From: Novosphingopyxis iocasae
Lineage (GTDB): Bacteria > Pseudomonadota > Alphaproteobacteria > Sphingomonadales > Sphingomonadaceae
Reading direction: 5' to 3'
DNA length: 64,000 nucleotides
NCBI RefSeq assembly: GCF_014334095.1
Contig: NZ_CP060495.1
Coordinates: 2,728,501 to 2,792,500, forward strand
Shown here: positions 44,489 through 54,592 of the stretch, in pieces
Layout of the letters: each line of letters opens with the position of its first letter
Position numbering within the stretch: the first letter of the stretch is position 1
Made by a program: the position numbers and the translations under genes
Notes under the pieces: generated by a model
What the model saw: only the letters and a program-made list of their open reading frames with translations
Database searches by the model: none
Told to the model about the DNA's origin: nothing

Positions 44489-47400
44489 TCATGCGATGTC
44501 CTTCAGTTCGCGCTCTTCATCGCTCGTCACATTGCGACGCAGACGGTCCCACCACTTCTCGCGCCAGCTTCGCTCGTCGTCGGAACTGTGCAGTACGAGC
44601 CGCGCGATCACGGGAAGGACGAACAGCGTGAGTGCGGTCGCAGTGATCAGGCCGCCAATGACGACCGTAGCCAAAGGACGCTGCACTTCGGCCCCTGTTC
44701 CGGTTGCAAGAGCCATGGGTACAAAGCCGAGTGAGGCCACCAGCGCGGTCATCAACACCGGTCGCAGGCGCGCGAGCGCGCCATCTGCGATCGCGTCATC
44801 AAGTGGCATACCACTTTCAAGACGCTGCCGGATCGCGGTCATCATGACGAGACCGTTGAGCACAGCCACACCCGACAGGGCAATAAAGCCGACCGCCGCC
44901 GATACCGAGAAGGGCATGCCTCTCAACACGAGGGCAAACACACCGCCCGCCAAGGCCATCGGGATGGCGCTGAACACCGCCAGGGCCGGAACCCATCCAC
45001 CAAGCGCCATGTACAGCAGGAGCAGGACAACGGCGAAGCAGATGGGCACCACGATCGCGAGCCGAGCCTGCGCTTCCTGCAGGTTCTGATACTGCCCGCC
45101 CCACTCGATGAAGGAGGCAGGGGGCAGATCGACCTGGGCCGAAACACCTTCCTGCGCTTCTTCGACAAAGGAACCGAGATCGCGTTCGCGGACGTTGGCG
45201 GAAACGATGACGAGCCGGCGACCCTGTTCGCGCCGGACTTCGGCGAGACCATCGACGACCTCAAAATCGGCCAGCGTTCGCAGCGGAACCGTGACGCCGT
45301 TTTCGAGGACGATCGGCAGGGCTCCTAGCTGGTCGAAATCGTCGCGCGTTGCGTCTGCCAAGCGTACGACGACATCGAAGCGGCGGTCGCCTTCGAACAC
45401 CAGGCCCGCCGGTCGGCCGCCAAGGGCGATGGCAACGGATTGCGCCACGTCCTCGACCGTGAGACCGTACCGCGCGATGGTGGGACGATCGAAAGCGATG
45501 TCGAGCGTCGGAAAGCCCGTCACCTGCTGCACCTTTACATCGGCCGCACCCTCGACACCGCGAAGTACGCCTGCAACGTCGCCCGCCGCTTCGGTCAGTG
45601 CGGTGAGATCGTCGCCGTACAGCTTGACCGCCACATCGCCGCGTACGCCTGCGATCAGTTCGTTGAAACGTAGTTCGATAGGCTGACTGAACTCGTACAG
45701 GTTCCCGACAAGACCGCCAAGTGCACTCTCTATCTCGCCAACGAGTTCATCCTTTGGCAAATCCGGGTCTGGCCACTCCTCACGCGGTTTCAGAATGACA
45801 TAGGCATCCGATGCGTTGGGCGGCATGGGATCGCTGGCGACTTCTGCCGTACCGGTTCGCGAGAAGACCAGCTCGACCTGCGGAAACTCCTCGAGCCTGT
45901 CTTCGACCCGCCGCTGCATCGCCAAGGATCGTTCGAGTGAGGTCGAAGGAATCCGAAGCGATTGCACCGCTATGTCGCGCTCGTCGAGCTGGGGAGTGAA
46001 CTCACTGCCAAGAAAGCCGAACATTATTGCCGCGACAGCAAACAGGCCAGCACCAGCACCGATAACCGGCCAAGGACGCGCAATGGTCTTGCGAATAGCG
46101 GGACCGTAGCGATCCTTTGCCATACGGATCGGTTTCACCTCCTTCTCGGTCAGCTTCTTGTTAAGCAGGACCGCAATCATCGCGGGCACGAAGGTGAGTG
46201 ACAGCACAAAGGCCGAAGCCAGCGCGAGCATGACCGTAATCGCCATTGGCGAAAACGTCTTGCCCTCGACCCCGGTGAAGGTGAGCAGCGGCGCATAGAC
46301 CAGCAAAATGATTGCCTGTCCGTAGACCGTCGGCTTGATCATCTCCTGCGCGGCAAGCCGCGTCTCGGTAAGGCGTTCGCCCAGGCTGAGCAGCCGGCCT
46401 TCGCGATGCTGGCGCGTGGCAAGCCGCGCGACACTGTTCTCGACGATGATCACCGCGCCATCGACGATCAGGCCGAAGTCGAGCGCGCCGAGGCTCATCA
46501 AATTGCCCGAGACGCCCAGCCTGTTCATGCCGATGGCCGCCATCAGCATCGAGATCGGGATGACCAGGGCCGCGATAATGGCGGCCCGGATATTGCCGAG
46601 CAGGAGGAACAGCACCGCGATAACCAGCAAGGCGCCCTCGACCAGGTTTTTTTCGACCGTGGCGATCGTCGCATCGACAAGCGAAGAGCGGTTATAGACA
46701 ATTTCTGCCACCACGCCGTCGGGTAGCGATGCGCGCACCTCTTCCAGTCGGTCTGCCGCCTGAGCCGATACGGTGCGGCTGTTCTCACCGCTGCGCATCA
46801 ACACAGTGCCGACGACCGCTTCGTCGCCATTCAGCGAAGCAGCCCCCGTGCGCAGATCGCCCCCGATTTCGACATTCGCTACATCGCCGATGCGGATGGG
46901 CACACCCTCGCGCGTCGCGACGACAGCCTCCTCGATATCGGCGATTCCGCCCAGTCGCGCATCGACGCGAACGAGCAGGGCTTCATCGGCCCGGTCCACG
47001 AAATTGGCGCCCGCCGCGAGATTGGCGGCCTCGAGCGCATTGATCAGGGAGTCGAAAGACAGGCCGTAGCCTGTAAGCCGTGCCGGATCGGGCTGAACGA
47101 GGAATTGCTTCTCGAAACCGCCGATTGAATCGACCCCGGCCACGCCGTCGATCGAACGCATGAGGGGTGCCACGACCCAGTCCTGCACAGTACGCAGATA
47201 GGCAGCCTTGGCGACCTCGCTTTCCAGCCGGTCGCCGCGCTCGGTTATGAAGCTGCCATCTCTCTGCCACCCAGTCCGGCCGCCTGTGGTCGCTCCCTTG
47301 CCGCCGGGATGCTCGTATTCGATTGTATACATGAGCACTTCGCCAAGCCCGGTGGAAATTGGCCCCATGGTCGGCTCCGCCCCTTCAGGCAGCGAGGCGC

Positions 47401-47806
47401 CGATCGGCGCGAGACGTTCGTTCACCTGTTGGCGAGCAAAGTAGATGTCGGTGCCTTCCTCGAAGATGGCGGTGACCTGGCTGAAGCCGTTGCGCGAAAT
47501 CGATCGGGTCATCTCCAATCCCTCGATCCCGGCAAGCCCGGTTTCGATTGGAAAGGTCACCTGCGTCTCCACCTGAGAAGGCGAAAGCGCAGCCGCGCTG
47601 GTATTGATCTGCACCTGTGTGTTGGTGATATCCGGCACCGCGTCGATCGGCAGGCGCAACAGATTGAATGCGCCATAGATTGCCGCGAAAATGGTGAGGA
47701 CGATAATCGCCCAGCGGAATCGCACGGCAACATCGAGGATCATCCCGATCAGGCCATGGTGATGGCTATTCTCGTCCGAATGGGACGACGTTTGATCAAT
47801 GGCCAT
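44489..47806 (-). CDS. czcA: Heavy-metal RND efflux pump CzcA
   Basis: 1105 aa. HME-RND pump with the helix-4 motif LDFGLIVDGAVIIVEN (about 410-425), the DFG-x3-D pattern typical of divalent-cation (Co/Zn/Cd or Ni) pumps and different from the CusA-type sequence in this window. An extra loop near 165-185 (HPGGKGATTGG) is unusual in length. The N-terminus is His-rich. It works with CzcB and CzcC. Its start overlaps the czcB stop by 11 nt. Confidence 0.93.
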   Translation of the reverse strand: MAIDQTSSHSDENSHHHGLIGMILDVAVRFRWAIIVLTIFAAIYGAFNLLRLPIDAVPDITNTQVQINTSAAALSPSQVETQVTFPIETGLAGIEGLEMTRSISRNGFSQVTAIFEEGTDIYFARQQVNERLAPIGASLPEGAEPTMGPISTGLGEVLMYTIEYEHPGGKGATTGGRTGWQRDGSFITERGDRLESEVAKAAYLRTVQDWVVAPLMRSIDGVAGVDSIGGFEKQFLVQPDPARLTGYGLSFDSLINALEAANLAAGANFVDRADEALLVRVDARLGGIADIEEAVVATREGVPIRIGDVANVEIGGDLRTGAASLNGDEAVVGTVLMRSGENSRTVSAQAADRLEEVRASLPDGVVAEIVYNRSSLVDATIATVEKNLVEGALLVIAVLFLLLGNIRAAIIAALVIPISMLMAAIGMNRLGVSGNLMSLGALDFGLIVDGAVIIVENSVARLATRQHREGRLLSLGERLTETRLAAQEMIKPTVYGQAIILLVYAPLLTFTGVEGKTFSPMAITVMLALASAFVLSLTFVPAMIAVLLNKKLTEKEVKPIRMAKDRYGPAIRKTIARPWPVIGAGAGLFAVAAIMFGFLGSEFTPQLDERDIAVQSLRIPSTSLERSLAMQRRVEDRLEEFPQVELVFSRTGTAEVASDPMPPNASDAYVILKPREEWPDPDLPKDELVGEIESALGGLVGNLYEFSQPIELRFNELIAGVRGDVAVKLYGDDLTALTEAAGDVAGVLRGVEGAADVKVQQVTGFPTLDIAFDRPTIARYGLTVEDVAQSVAIALGGRPAGLVFEGDRRFDVVVRLADATRDDFDQLGALPIVLENGVTVPLRTLADFEVVDGLAEVRREQGRRLVIVSANVRERDLGSFVEEAQEGVSAQVDLPPASFIEWGGQYQNLQEAQARLAIVVPICFAVVLLLLYMALGGWVPALAVFSAIPMALAGGVFALVLRGMPFSVSAAVGFIALSGVAVLNGLVMMTAIRQRLESGMPLDDAIADGALARLRPVLMTALVASLGFVPMALATGTGAEVQRPLATVVIGGLITATALTLFVLPVIARLVLHSSDDERSWREKWWDRLRRNVTSDEERELKDIA

Positions 47807-48944
47807 GTTCTGCGCCCTCCTTTTCGAGCTCGGCTTTCAGCAGGAAGGCATTGGCGGTCGCGATACGCTGACCCGTTTCGAGGCCGGACAGGATCGTCAC
47901 CATCCCGGCGGATCGGCTGCCCGTTTCCACCTCGCGCGCCTGAAACCCGCGGCGAGTCCGGACGAACACCACATCGCGGCCCTCAAGCACCTGCACGGCA
48001 TCTTCAGGAACCGCGATAAGGGTCTGATCCACTTCTCCCGAAGGGCGGATGCGAGCCTGAAGGAACGAGCCAGGCTGAAGACCTGGAACAGCGCGCGAGA
48101 TGCTGAGGACAGCTGTCGCGCTTCGGCTTTCAGGATCGAGCGAAGGCGTGACAGAGCGTACGCGCGCGCCGATCTCGCGACCATCGCCAACAATCAGTGC
48201 TGCCTCATCGCCGGGCTGGATGCGCGAGGCATCTTCCGACGGTAGCGCGACTTCGACCTGGAGACCGTTCGGATTGACGACCTGATACAGTTCCTCGCCG
48301 GCATCGACGAAGGAGCCAAGTACGATTGGCGCAGCCGTCACGCGTCCGGATAGGGGACTGGTGACGGCGAGCGAGCGACCGTCACCGCTTACCCCGGCAG
48401 CGCTGACCGCGGCCTGGGCCCGGTTCAATTCGGAACGGGCGACATCGAGATTGGCGCGCGCGGCTTCCAGATCCTGCCGTGCGGTAACATTCGCCTCGAA
48501 AAGGCGATGTTCACGATCAAATGCCGACGACAGTTCGGTCACGCGAGCACGAGCTGCACTGAGCTGCGAGGCGAGCGCAGCAGCATCGGCGCTTTCAATC
48601 CGTGCAACAGTCTCGCCCTGGCGGACATAATCACCAAGCGTCTTGCCCACAGTGCGTACCACACCCGATGCGCGCGCATCGATACGCGCACTTGCGGTCG
48701 GACTAGCGGCTACCGTGGCCGGAAATACCAGGTCGACGGATGCACCATAACGTACTGTACCGATTACAATTTCGGCAGCCCGAATCTGTTCTTCGCCGAT
48801 CAGAACGAGGCCCTCCGGCAATTCTGTTTCGGCTGCTTCTTCGACGCCACCGGTATCGACTTCACTGTCAGGCCAAAGCATCAGAAGCAAAGCTGTAGCG
48901 AAAATGACGATTCCGGCGATGATCGCCAGTTTCTTGCGGTTCAT
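47796..48944 (-). CDS. czcB: Efflux adaptor CzcB
   Basis: 382 aa from ATG 48944 (GAGGAA 8 nt upstream); an ATG at 48959 overlapping the czcC stop is the alternative. One membrane anchor (6-24), then a long coiled-coil hairpin (SQLSAARARVTELSSAFDRE, about 115-165) and barrel domains (VALPSEDASRIQPGDEAAL). It joins CzcA to CzcC in the periplasm. The C-terminal end is HGH. Confidence 0.92.
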   Translation of the reverse strand: MNRKKLAIIAGIVIFATALLLMLWPDSEVDTGGVEEAAETELPEGLVLIGEEQIRAAEIVIGTVRYGASVDLVFPATVAASPTASARIDARASGVVRTVGKTLGDYVRQGETVARIESADAAALASQLSAARARVTELSSAFDREHRLFEANVTARQDLEAARANLDVARSELNRAQAAVSAAGVSGDGRSLAVTSPLSGRVTAAPIVLGSFVDAGEELYQVVNPNGLQVEVALPSEDASRIQPGDEAALIVGDGREIGARVRSVTPSLDPESRSATAVLSISRAVPGLQPGSFLQARIRPSGEVDQTLIAVPEDAVQVLEGRDVVFVRTRRGFQAREVETGSRSAGMVTILSGLETGQRIATANAFLLKAELEKEGAEHGH

Positions 48945-48955
48945 TTGAATATTCC

Positions 48956-50209
48956 TCATTGTGCGGCCAGCCGGATCAATTCAGCAGCAGCCTGCCCCCG
49001 GTCCTGCTGGGCAGCGATCAGGGCTTCACGAATTGCATCGCGCGCTTCGGCAGCGCTCAACACCTCGATCAACGGAAAGCGGCCGTTGCGGTAGCCGATG
49101 CGGACAAGCCGCAGCGCCTCTTCGGCCTGGGGCAGCGATGTCCGGGAAAGCGTTTCGACGCGCGCCTCAGCAGCGAGATACTGCGCCCGCGCCCGGGTTA
49201 CCGATTGTTCAAAATCCGCCAGTGCCACGGCCTCGCGTGCATTTGCGGCGCGAAGCCTCGCTTCTGCAGCCGCGATATTGCCCTGATTGCGATTGCTGAA
49301 CGGAAGCGGGATCGAGACGCCTACAAGGAATGCGTTGTCGTTGCTTTCTTCGAAACGGCGCACACCGGCCGAGACGACCGGATCGGGAACGCGCAAGCTG
49401 CGCTCACGATCAATATCTGCCGCAGCAGCCCTGCTTTCGGCGCGCGCCACCCGCAACTGGAGCCCTCTCGCCGCAGCCAGTGCAACTCCAGGTGGCCGGA
49501 TGTCCGGAAAGTCCGCCGGGACTACAGGGGGCACGTCCTGAACGCCCCAGAGAGACGCGAGAGCAGTGCGCGCCGCGAGACTGGCCGCTTGAGACGCTTG
49601 CAATTCGGCGCGCGCCTCTGCCAGAGCCGCCTCTGCACGCAAGGCGCGCAAAGGTGGCTCACGGCCTACTTCGACCAGCAGTCCTGCAATGCGAGCGAGC
49701 TCTTCGTTCCGTTCGACCACATCGCGGGCCAGTTCCACGCGCGATGCAGCGGCCGCCGCTGCGACATATCGCTCGCGGACGAGGTAGCCGAGTTCGACAT
49801 CGGACAGGTCGGCGCGAAGGTTTGCAAGCTGTGCTTGCGCCCGGGCAGCTTCGACCCGGGTCCCCCGCTTGTTGCCAAGTTCAAGGCGCTGCCCCACCGC
49901 AAGCGTGTATTCGGTAGCCCGCAGTCCGGAAAAAGCGCCGCTTCCGGCGATATTCTCGACCTCGAACGAAACTTCGGGGTTCGGTCGGAGACGCGCCTGT
50001 CCGACGAGCGAGCGAGCGGCATCCGCTTCGGCGCGCGGTCCCACCATACGCGGGTTCGCGGAGATTTCATCGACTTCGCCCGTGACACCTGAGCGGCTCA
50101 GCGCGTCTTCGAGCGTCAGAAGCTCACGCTCCTGCGCCGCCACGGTCGTGGCATGAGCGGCGAGGAACAGCCCTCCAAGGAGGACTCCTCGCCAATGAAT
50201 GGCTAACAT
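48956..50209 (-). CDS. czcC: Outer-membrane efflux factor CzcC
   Basis: 417 aa from ATG 50209. Signal peptide (1-26, cleaved after VAA). Two TolC-type repeats with long helices (RGTRVEAARAQAQLANLRADLS; RAQYLAAEARVETLSRTSLP). The end, IREALIAAQQDRGQAAAELIRL, is typical of the CzcC branch. It leads the czcCBA genes, which continue into STAS and CDF genes. Confidence 0.9.
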   Translation of the reverse strand: MLAIHWRGVLLGGLFLAAHATTVAAQERELLTLEDALSRSGVTGEVDEISANPRMVGPRAEADAARSLVGQARLRPNPEVSFEVENIAGSGAFSGLRATEYTLAVGQRLELGNKRGTRVEAARAQAQLANLRADLSDVELGYLVRERYVAAAAAASRVELARDVVERNEELARIAGLLVEVGREPPLRALRAEAALAEARAELQASQAASLAARTALASLWGVQDVPPVVPADFPDIRPPGVALAAARGLQLRVARAESRAAAADIDRERSLRVPDPVVSAGVRRFEESNDNAFLVGVSIPLPFSNRNQGNIAAAEARLRAANAREAVALADFEQSVTRARAQYLAAEARVETLSRTSLPQAEEALRLVRIGYRNGRFPLIEVLSAAEARDAIREALIAAQQDRGQAAAELIRLAAQ

Positions 50210-50272
50210 TTTCCGAAAATTCCTCTGCTGACAATCCGAACTGCGCTGCGGCATGCAGCGCGGTGACGGTCG

Positions 50273-50647
50273 TCAGGCGCGAGGAGGGCGCTTCAGTCGG
50301 TCGGTAATGTCGGAAGCGAGCGCCTCGGAGGGAGGCGCATCGGGAACCACAACCAAATGAGGGACCGAATCCTTCTGCACGGTGCTGGCAAAGATTGCCC
50401 CATGATGACAATGGCCGTGCCCACACATGCCGTGTTGCTCGGTCGGCGCATCCGAATCACCCGGAACTTCGTCGGTAGCTGCGGATGACGCGGACGCGCT
50501 GTCGAGCGAAGCCAGAACGGGCGTGCTTCCGGGCGCCACTTCGGCGCCGCAAGCAGCAGCATCCGCCGCGGTCACGAACACCATCGCGACCAGCATGAGC
50601 AGGACGACAAAAGGATGCAGGACAAGGCGACGATAGCTTGTGGTCAT
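50273..50647 (-). CDS. CzcI-like small exported protein
   Basis: 124 aa with a signal peptide (to about residue 31). The mature region is Ala/Ser-rich with a metal-binding cluster HGMCGHGHCHHGA (about 70-82). Size, His/Cys motif and position directly before czcC match CzcI-type proteins, which modulate Czc expression or bind Zn in the periplasm. Identity within that family is low, so this is a context-supported call. Confidence 0.7.
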   Translation of the reverse strand: MTTSYRRLVLHPFVVLLMLVAMVFVTAADAAACGAEVAPGSTPVLASLDSASASSAATDEVPGDSDAPTEQHGMCGHGHCHHGAIFASTVQKDSVPHLVVVPDAPPSEALASDITDRLKRPPRA

Positions 50648-50771
50648 GGATTCCGACGGCTCCTAGCAAACCGGATCAAGATTGCAAGCTCCGTAATACA
50701 ATGAAGTATAAGTCGTTTGTTACAGTATAACAGTCCTCGAATACTGTTTCGGCCTTGCAAGAACGGGACGA

Positions 50772-51725
50772 TCAGGCTGCGCGAAGCTCGGGATGGGGAT
50801 GCTCACAGCGATGCACTTCGATCGTGACGTGCACATATTCCGCATGCTCTGAAAGTCGGCTCGCATAATGGTCGGGCGCGAGCGGATCACCGGCGATGAG
50901 CGAGGCGATGACCGCATACTTGCCAGGGCCGATCCGCCAGATGTGCAGATCGCCGATCGCGGCGTCCCGGTCCTCGAGCGCCTCGCGCACCTCTGTGTAC
51001 CGTTGAGAGGCCGCTTCGGCGTCCACAAGCACGGCAGCGGTATCGCGCAGCAGTGACCATGACCAGCGCCCGATCACGAATGCACCCACCAGCCCCATTG
51101 CCGCGTCCATCCATGCCCAGCCGAGGTACATGCCGGCGAGAAGGGCCACGATAGCCAGGACCGAGGTCAGGGCATCGGCAAGCACGTGGAAATAGGCGGA
51201 GCGCAGATTGTTATCGGCATGCGCATGGTGGTGGTGATGATGATGGTCGTGATCATGCCCATGGTGATGATCGGCACCAAGCAGCCAGGCACTCGCGAGG
51301 TTCACCACAAGGCCGAGCACGGCGATCCAGATCGCCTCGGTATAGGCAATCGTGAGCGGGCTGACGAACCTTTGAGCCGATTCAACCGCGATCCCGATTG
51401 CGAAGATGGCGAGGACAAGCGCGCTCGCGAAGCCGGCGAGGTCGCCCACCTTGCCGGTACCGAATGTGAAACGCGGGTTGTTCGCATGGCGCCTGGCAAA
51501 CCAGTAGGCGAAGGCCGCGACGCCCAAGGCACCTGCATGGGTCGCCATGTGGATACCATCGGCTAGAAGCGCCATCGATCCGGTCCACAGGCCAGCGACG
51601 ATCTCGACCACCATCATCGCGGCGGTCAAGGCAACGACATAACGCGTGCTCCGGTCATGGGCGTCGTGCGAGGCGCTCAGGAAGTTGTGATCATGGGCGA
51701 GCGGATTGGAGTCGGCGTGGTGCAT
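50772..51725 (-). CDS. dmeF: CDF-family exporter, DmeF type
   Basis: 317 aa, ATG at 51725. N-terminal His-rich start (MHHADSNPLAHDHNF) is diagnostic for DmeF. Six helices; metal motifs LLADGIHMATHAGAL and AYFHVLADALTSV. A long loop HHHGHDHDHHHHHHHAHAD (about 160-178) lies between helices 4 and 5. It exports Co/Ni and other divalent metals. It stands at the border with the replicon backbone. Confidence 0.9.
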   Translation of the reverse strand: MHHADSNPLAHDHNFLSASHDAHDRSTRYVVALTAAMMVVEIVAGLWTGSMALLADGIHMATHAGALGVAAFAYWFARRHANNPRFTFGTGKVGDLAGFASALVLAIFAIGIAVESAQRFVSPLTIAYTEAIWIAVLGLVVNLASAWLLGADHHHGHDHDHHHHHHHAHADNNLRSAYFHVLADALTSVLAIVALLAGMYLGWAWMDAAMGLVGAFVIGRWSWSLLRDTAAVLVDAEAASQRYTEVREALEDRDAAIGDLHIWRIGPGKYAVIASLIAGDPLAPDHYASRLSEHAEYVHVTIEVHRCEHPHPELRAA

Positions 51726-51855
51726 GCGGGGCTGATAACCCGAGATGCCTTCCCAAGAAATCCCCTCTCCAACCGAAAAGGCAATCGATGACAATTGTCT
51801 GAGATGGTCGCCGCAGCCAACCGATGGTAGACATGTTGCAGCGACCAACAGACTA

Positions 51856-52794
51856 TTATCCCTTAGTCTTGGATCCGGACGTCACGGTCCTGCGATCGAC
51901 CACAGTGATCCGGCGCGTCTTGGCGTCGATCACTAGCCGTTCAGTCACGCCATTGCCCGGAAAGGCGACAACGTAGCGCGGATTGAGCGAGAGCATCTGC
52001 TCGTTGCGCTTGAACCCGGCGCGGGCACCAAGACGACGATCGAGCGAAAAGGTCAGCTGCTGGACTTCGCGGCGTTCAGCCCAGCTCGCTGCCAGGCGAT
52101 CGGCACCCTTGCCGTCGCCGCCATGGACCAGGAAGAGATCGGGAACCGCATCGCGAACCTTGTCGAGCGTAGCCCAGATAGTGTCGGCATAACGCTTCGC
52201 ATCCTCGGTGCTCCCAAAGGTCTGGCGACCACCGGCAAAGACGATTGGAGTTCCTTCCGGAATCAAAGCGTGACGCCGGTTCTCGGCGCGTGCGCGGAGG
52301 AAATCGCGGGCATCGATCACGGCCGATGTGAGGTGGCGTGAATGGCTCGTGCGCGAGCCGGAGACGGGCTTCCACGAGGAACCGGTCTCGTCGCGGTAAA
52401 GTGCTGCGGCAGCCTCGCGCATCTGCTCGAAGGCCAGCATGCTGGCTTCGGCGGCCTGCGCGCGCTCTACCTGCTCTTCCAGATTGCTCGAATGCACTTC
52501 GGATCCATCGGCCGATGCGAGCAGGACCCGGATCTCGTCGCTGGCCCGGTCAAGCTGAGCCGATTTGCGGCTGGCGGCGCGGTGGAAGAGGTTGACCATA
52601 CCCCAGGCAATATCTTCGGCATCGGCTTCCAGGGCCGTGTCGGAAAACATCGCGAAAAGGTCGGACCATACGGCGCCAAGCGTCTGGTCGATCGCGTCCT
52701 CGCAGGGAAAGTCGGTTTGGCTGAATGGTGCCGGCCTGATGCTGAGGCCTGAAAGGTCGAGGCCGTTCAATTGGTCGATGAAGCTGTCGTACAT
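51856..52794 (-). CDS. DUF2493 (SLOG-like) plasmid protein
   Basis: 312 aa, ATG at 52794 with AGGAG upstream. The C-terminal third has the DUF2493 Rossmann-like motif IVFAGGRQTFGSTEDAKRYA and FLVHGGDGKGADRLAASWA (about 185-250), which binds nucleotides in SLOG proteins. The N-terminal part is helical. Such genes are standard on alphaproteobacterial plasmids and ICEs, role unknown. It marks the start of the right-hand backbone. A large hairpin lies in its 5' leader region. Confidence 0.88.
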   Translation of the reverse strand: MYDSFIDQLNGLDLSGLSIRPAPFSQTDFPCEDAIDQTLGAVWSDLFAMFSDTALEADAEDIAWGMVNLFHRAASRKSAQLDRASDEIRVLLASADGSEVHSSNLEEQVERAQAAEASMLAFEQMREAAAALYRDETGSSWKPVSGSRTSHSRHLTSAVIDARDFLRARAENRRHALIPEGTPIVFAGGRQTFGSTEDAKRYADTIWATLDKVRDAVPDLFLVHGGDGKGADRLAASWAERREVQQLTFSLDRRLGARAGFKRNEQMLSLNPRYVVAFPGNGVTERLVIDAKTRRITVVDRRTVTSGSKTKG

Positions 52795-52887
52795 GGAGTG
52801 TCTCCTGATCGCGGGGACAAGGAGAGGAGGCACCATTGCCTCGGTCCTGTCCGCCGGAGCCCGATCAGGGGCCGGGACAAGGGGTGA

Positions 52888-52968
52888 GGCGCACCGCGTA
52901 GCGGGAAACCTGCGGCCCTAGGCTGGCGCGGGCAACACGGGCCGACGGGCCGCAGGTTGCGGCGCGCC
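52888..52968. repeat. Large hairpin upstream of the DUF2493 gene
   Basis: AACCTGCGGCCC (52907-52918) pairs perfectly with GGGCCGCAGGTT (52947-52958), and an outer stem GGCGCACCGC (52888-52897) pairs with GCGGCGCGCC (52959-52968) with one mismatch. A diverged look-alike (gggaaacctg ... gggttgcgg) lies at 884-961 before ssb. It may be a structured leader or a protein site. Confidence 0.6.
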
Positions 52969-53014
52969 CCGACCGGCCCAAGGGCCTCTCCCGGCGGACA
53001 GGGACCAGGCAGGA

Positions 53015-53455
53015 TCAGGACCCGGTGTCGCAAGCGGATCGGGAGCGCTCGAAGATCGCTTCGCCATTCGAGAACCGACCTACCAGGCGCAACTCACCAA
53101 ACAGGTCGATGAACCTACCCGAGACCTGGCCAAGCCAGTGCCGTGCTCTCGCCGTTCGCGGGTTGTAGAAATCAGCCTCCCAGTAGCGAGCGTCATCGCG
53201 CTCGGCGAGCCAGATCGCGGCAAGGCCGCACCAGGTCGATATGCCGCAATCGGCGAAGGCGTTGCGCAGGAGAATGCGGTCCTCGCGGCCGCGCCATCCA
53301 TCGAAGCGTTGAAAAGAAGGAAAGGCGGCTTTCGCGGCATCTATGACCTCGTCGACGAGGCACTCGTAGACCCAGTCGATATCTTCGTCTTCGCCGTCAT
53401 CAAGCAGGCGAAAGGCCACCACGGAGCCGGTCGGATAGCTGACGGAACGTCCCAT
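53015..53455 (-). CDS. Conserved-type plasmid protein, unknown function
   Basis: 146 aa, ATG preceded by AGGAGACGGTAG. The protein is soluble and Trp-rich, with DEDIDWVYECLVDEVI near 23-38, RGREDRILLRNAFADCGIS near 54-72 and YEADFYNPRTARARHW-like text near 95-110. No family recognised. It sits between DUF2493 and ArdC genes, all with near-identical AGGAG leaders, as part of the backbone. Confidence 0.65.
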   Translation of the reverse strand: MGRSVSYPTGSVVAFRLLDDGEDEDIDWVYECLVDEVIDAAKAAFPSFQRFDGWRGREDRILLRNAFADCGISTWCGLAAIWLAERDDARYWEADFYNPRTARARHWLGQVSGRFIDLFGELRLVGRFSNGEAIFERSRSACDTGS

Positions 53456-53469
53456 CTACCGTCTCCTGT

Positions 53470-54399
53470 TCAAGCCGCATCGGCGAGATCGAGATCGGCC
53501 TCGCTTTCGGAGGATTGGTGACCCCCAAGGTCAAGCAACAAGCTGGCCGCTTCCTCAGCCTTAGCCGCAGCAGTCAGGATCGCGCGCTCGTCCGATTTGA
53601 GGATCTTGAGCCAGGAGGCGATGTAGCTGGCGTGATGGTCGAGGTGGGTGACCGGAAGGCCCAGTTCTGCCCCGAGAATGGCTGAGGACAGTTCGGCGAT
53701 CAGTTCTTCGGCAGCATAGGCGTCGCTACCGAAGCGGTTCTTGAGATCGCGGTCGAGCCGCGATGAATGCCCCGTCCAGTGCGACAGCTCGTGTGCAAGC
53801 GTCGCGTAATAGTGGTCATAGGCTTCGAAGAGTTCGGCTGGCGGCATGGTGACCCGGTCGCGCAGCGGCTCGTAATAAGCCTGCGCGCCATGGTGGCGCA
53901 GGTCTGCGCCAATATGGGCAAAGAAGGCATCGAGCCGGTCTTCGCGTCCTTCGGGCTCAAGTGCGGCAACCAGCGGCTTGGGATGGTAAAATGCAGGGAG
54001 GCCATCGCACTGGTCAGCGTTGAACACGGCATAGGCCTTGAGCACGCGCCGGTTCTCGGTGTCTGCTTCGCCTTCGGCGTTCTCGACCTCTTTGGTGTAG
54101 CTCTTGTAGAAGATCGCGATGGTCGATTTTTCACCTTTGCGGACTTGTCCGCCGAGCGCCTGACACTGGCGATAGGTCATCCAGTAAGGCGAGGTATAGC
54201 CGCAGCCATCGGCCACCATCCACAACCAGAAAGTGTTCATGCCGCGGTAGGGTGTCCCGCAGGAGCGCAAGGGCCGCGAGACTGGCACGCCGCGCCATGG
54301 CTTGACCCAGGGTTTTGTGCCTTGCTCGAGCTTCTCGATGATGGCTGCGGTGATGCGTTGGGCTGGCGAAGTCGATGCAGTGCGGCGGGATTTGGTCAT
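53470..54399 (-). CDS. ArdC-like antirestriction protein
   Basis: 309 aa, ATG at 54399 with AGGAGACC upstream. The N-terminal ArcC/DUF1738 domain (RITAAIIEKLEQGTKPWVKPW; YRGMNTFWLW) binds single-stranded DNA. The C-terminal domain is a zincin-like peptidase with HELSH (about 224-228; TLAHELSHWTGHSSRLDRDL). ArdC proteins protect incoming conjugative DNA from host restriction. It supports a mobile, self-transferring replicon. Confidence 0.92.
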   Translation of the reverse strand: MTKSRRTASTSPAQRITAAIIEKLEQGTKPWVKPWRGVPVSRPLRSCGTPYRGMNTFWLWMVADGCGYTSPYWMTYRQCQALGGQVRKGEKSTIAIFYKSYTKEVENAEGEADTENRRVLKAYAVFNADQCDGLPAFYHPKPLVAALEPEGREDRLDAFFAHIGADLRHHGAQAYYEPLRDRVTMPPAELFEAYDHYYATLAHELSHWTGHSSRLDRDLKNRFGSDAYAAEELIAELSSAILGAELGLPVTHLDHHASYIASWLKILKSDERAILTAAAKAEEAASLLLDLGGHQSSESEADLDLADAA

Positions 54400-54592
54400 G
54401 GGAGGTCTCCTGATTGCCGGGACGGAGATGCCCCGGCTCAGGAAGATCAAAGCTCCCTCCTCTCTCCATTATTTGACGACGCTAAACGCCCACACGCCGG
54501 TCGTTGAAGCATTGCCGACGGTGACCTGAATGAGGTCACCGGGTCAGCAGGCTCTATCTCCCCGCAAATGGATCATTCCGGTATGTCCGCAT

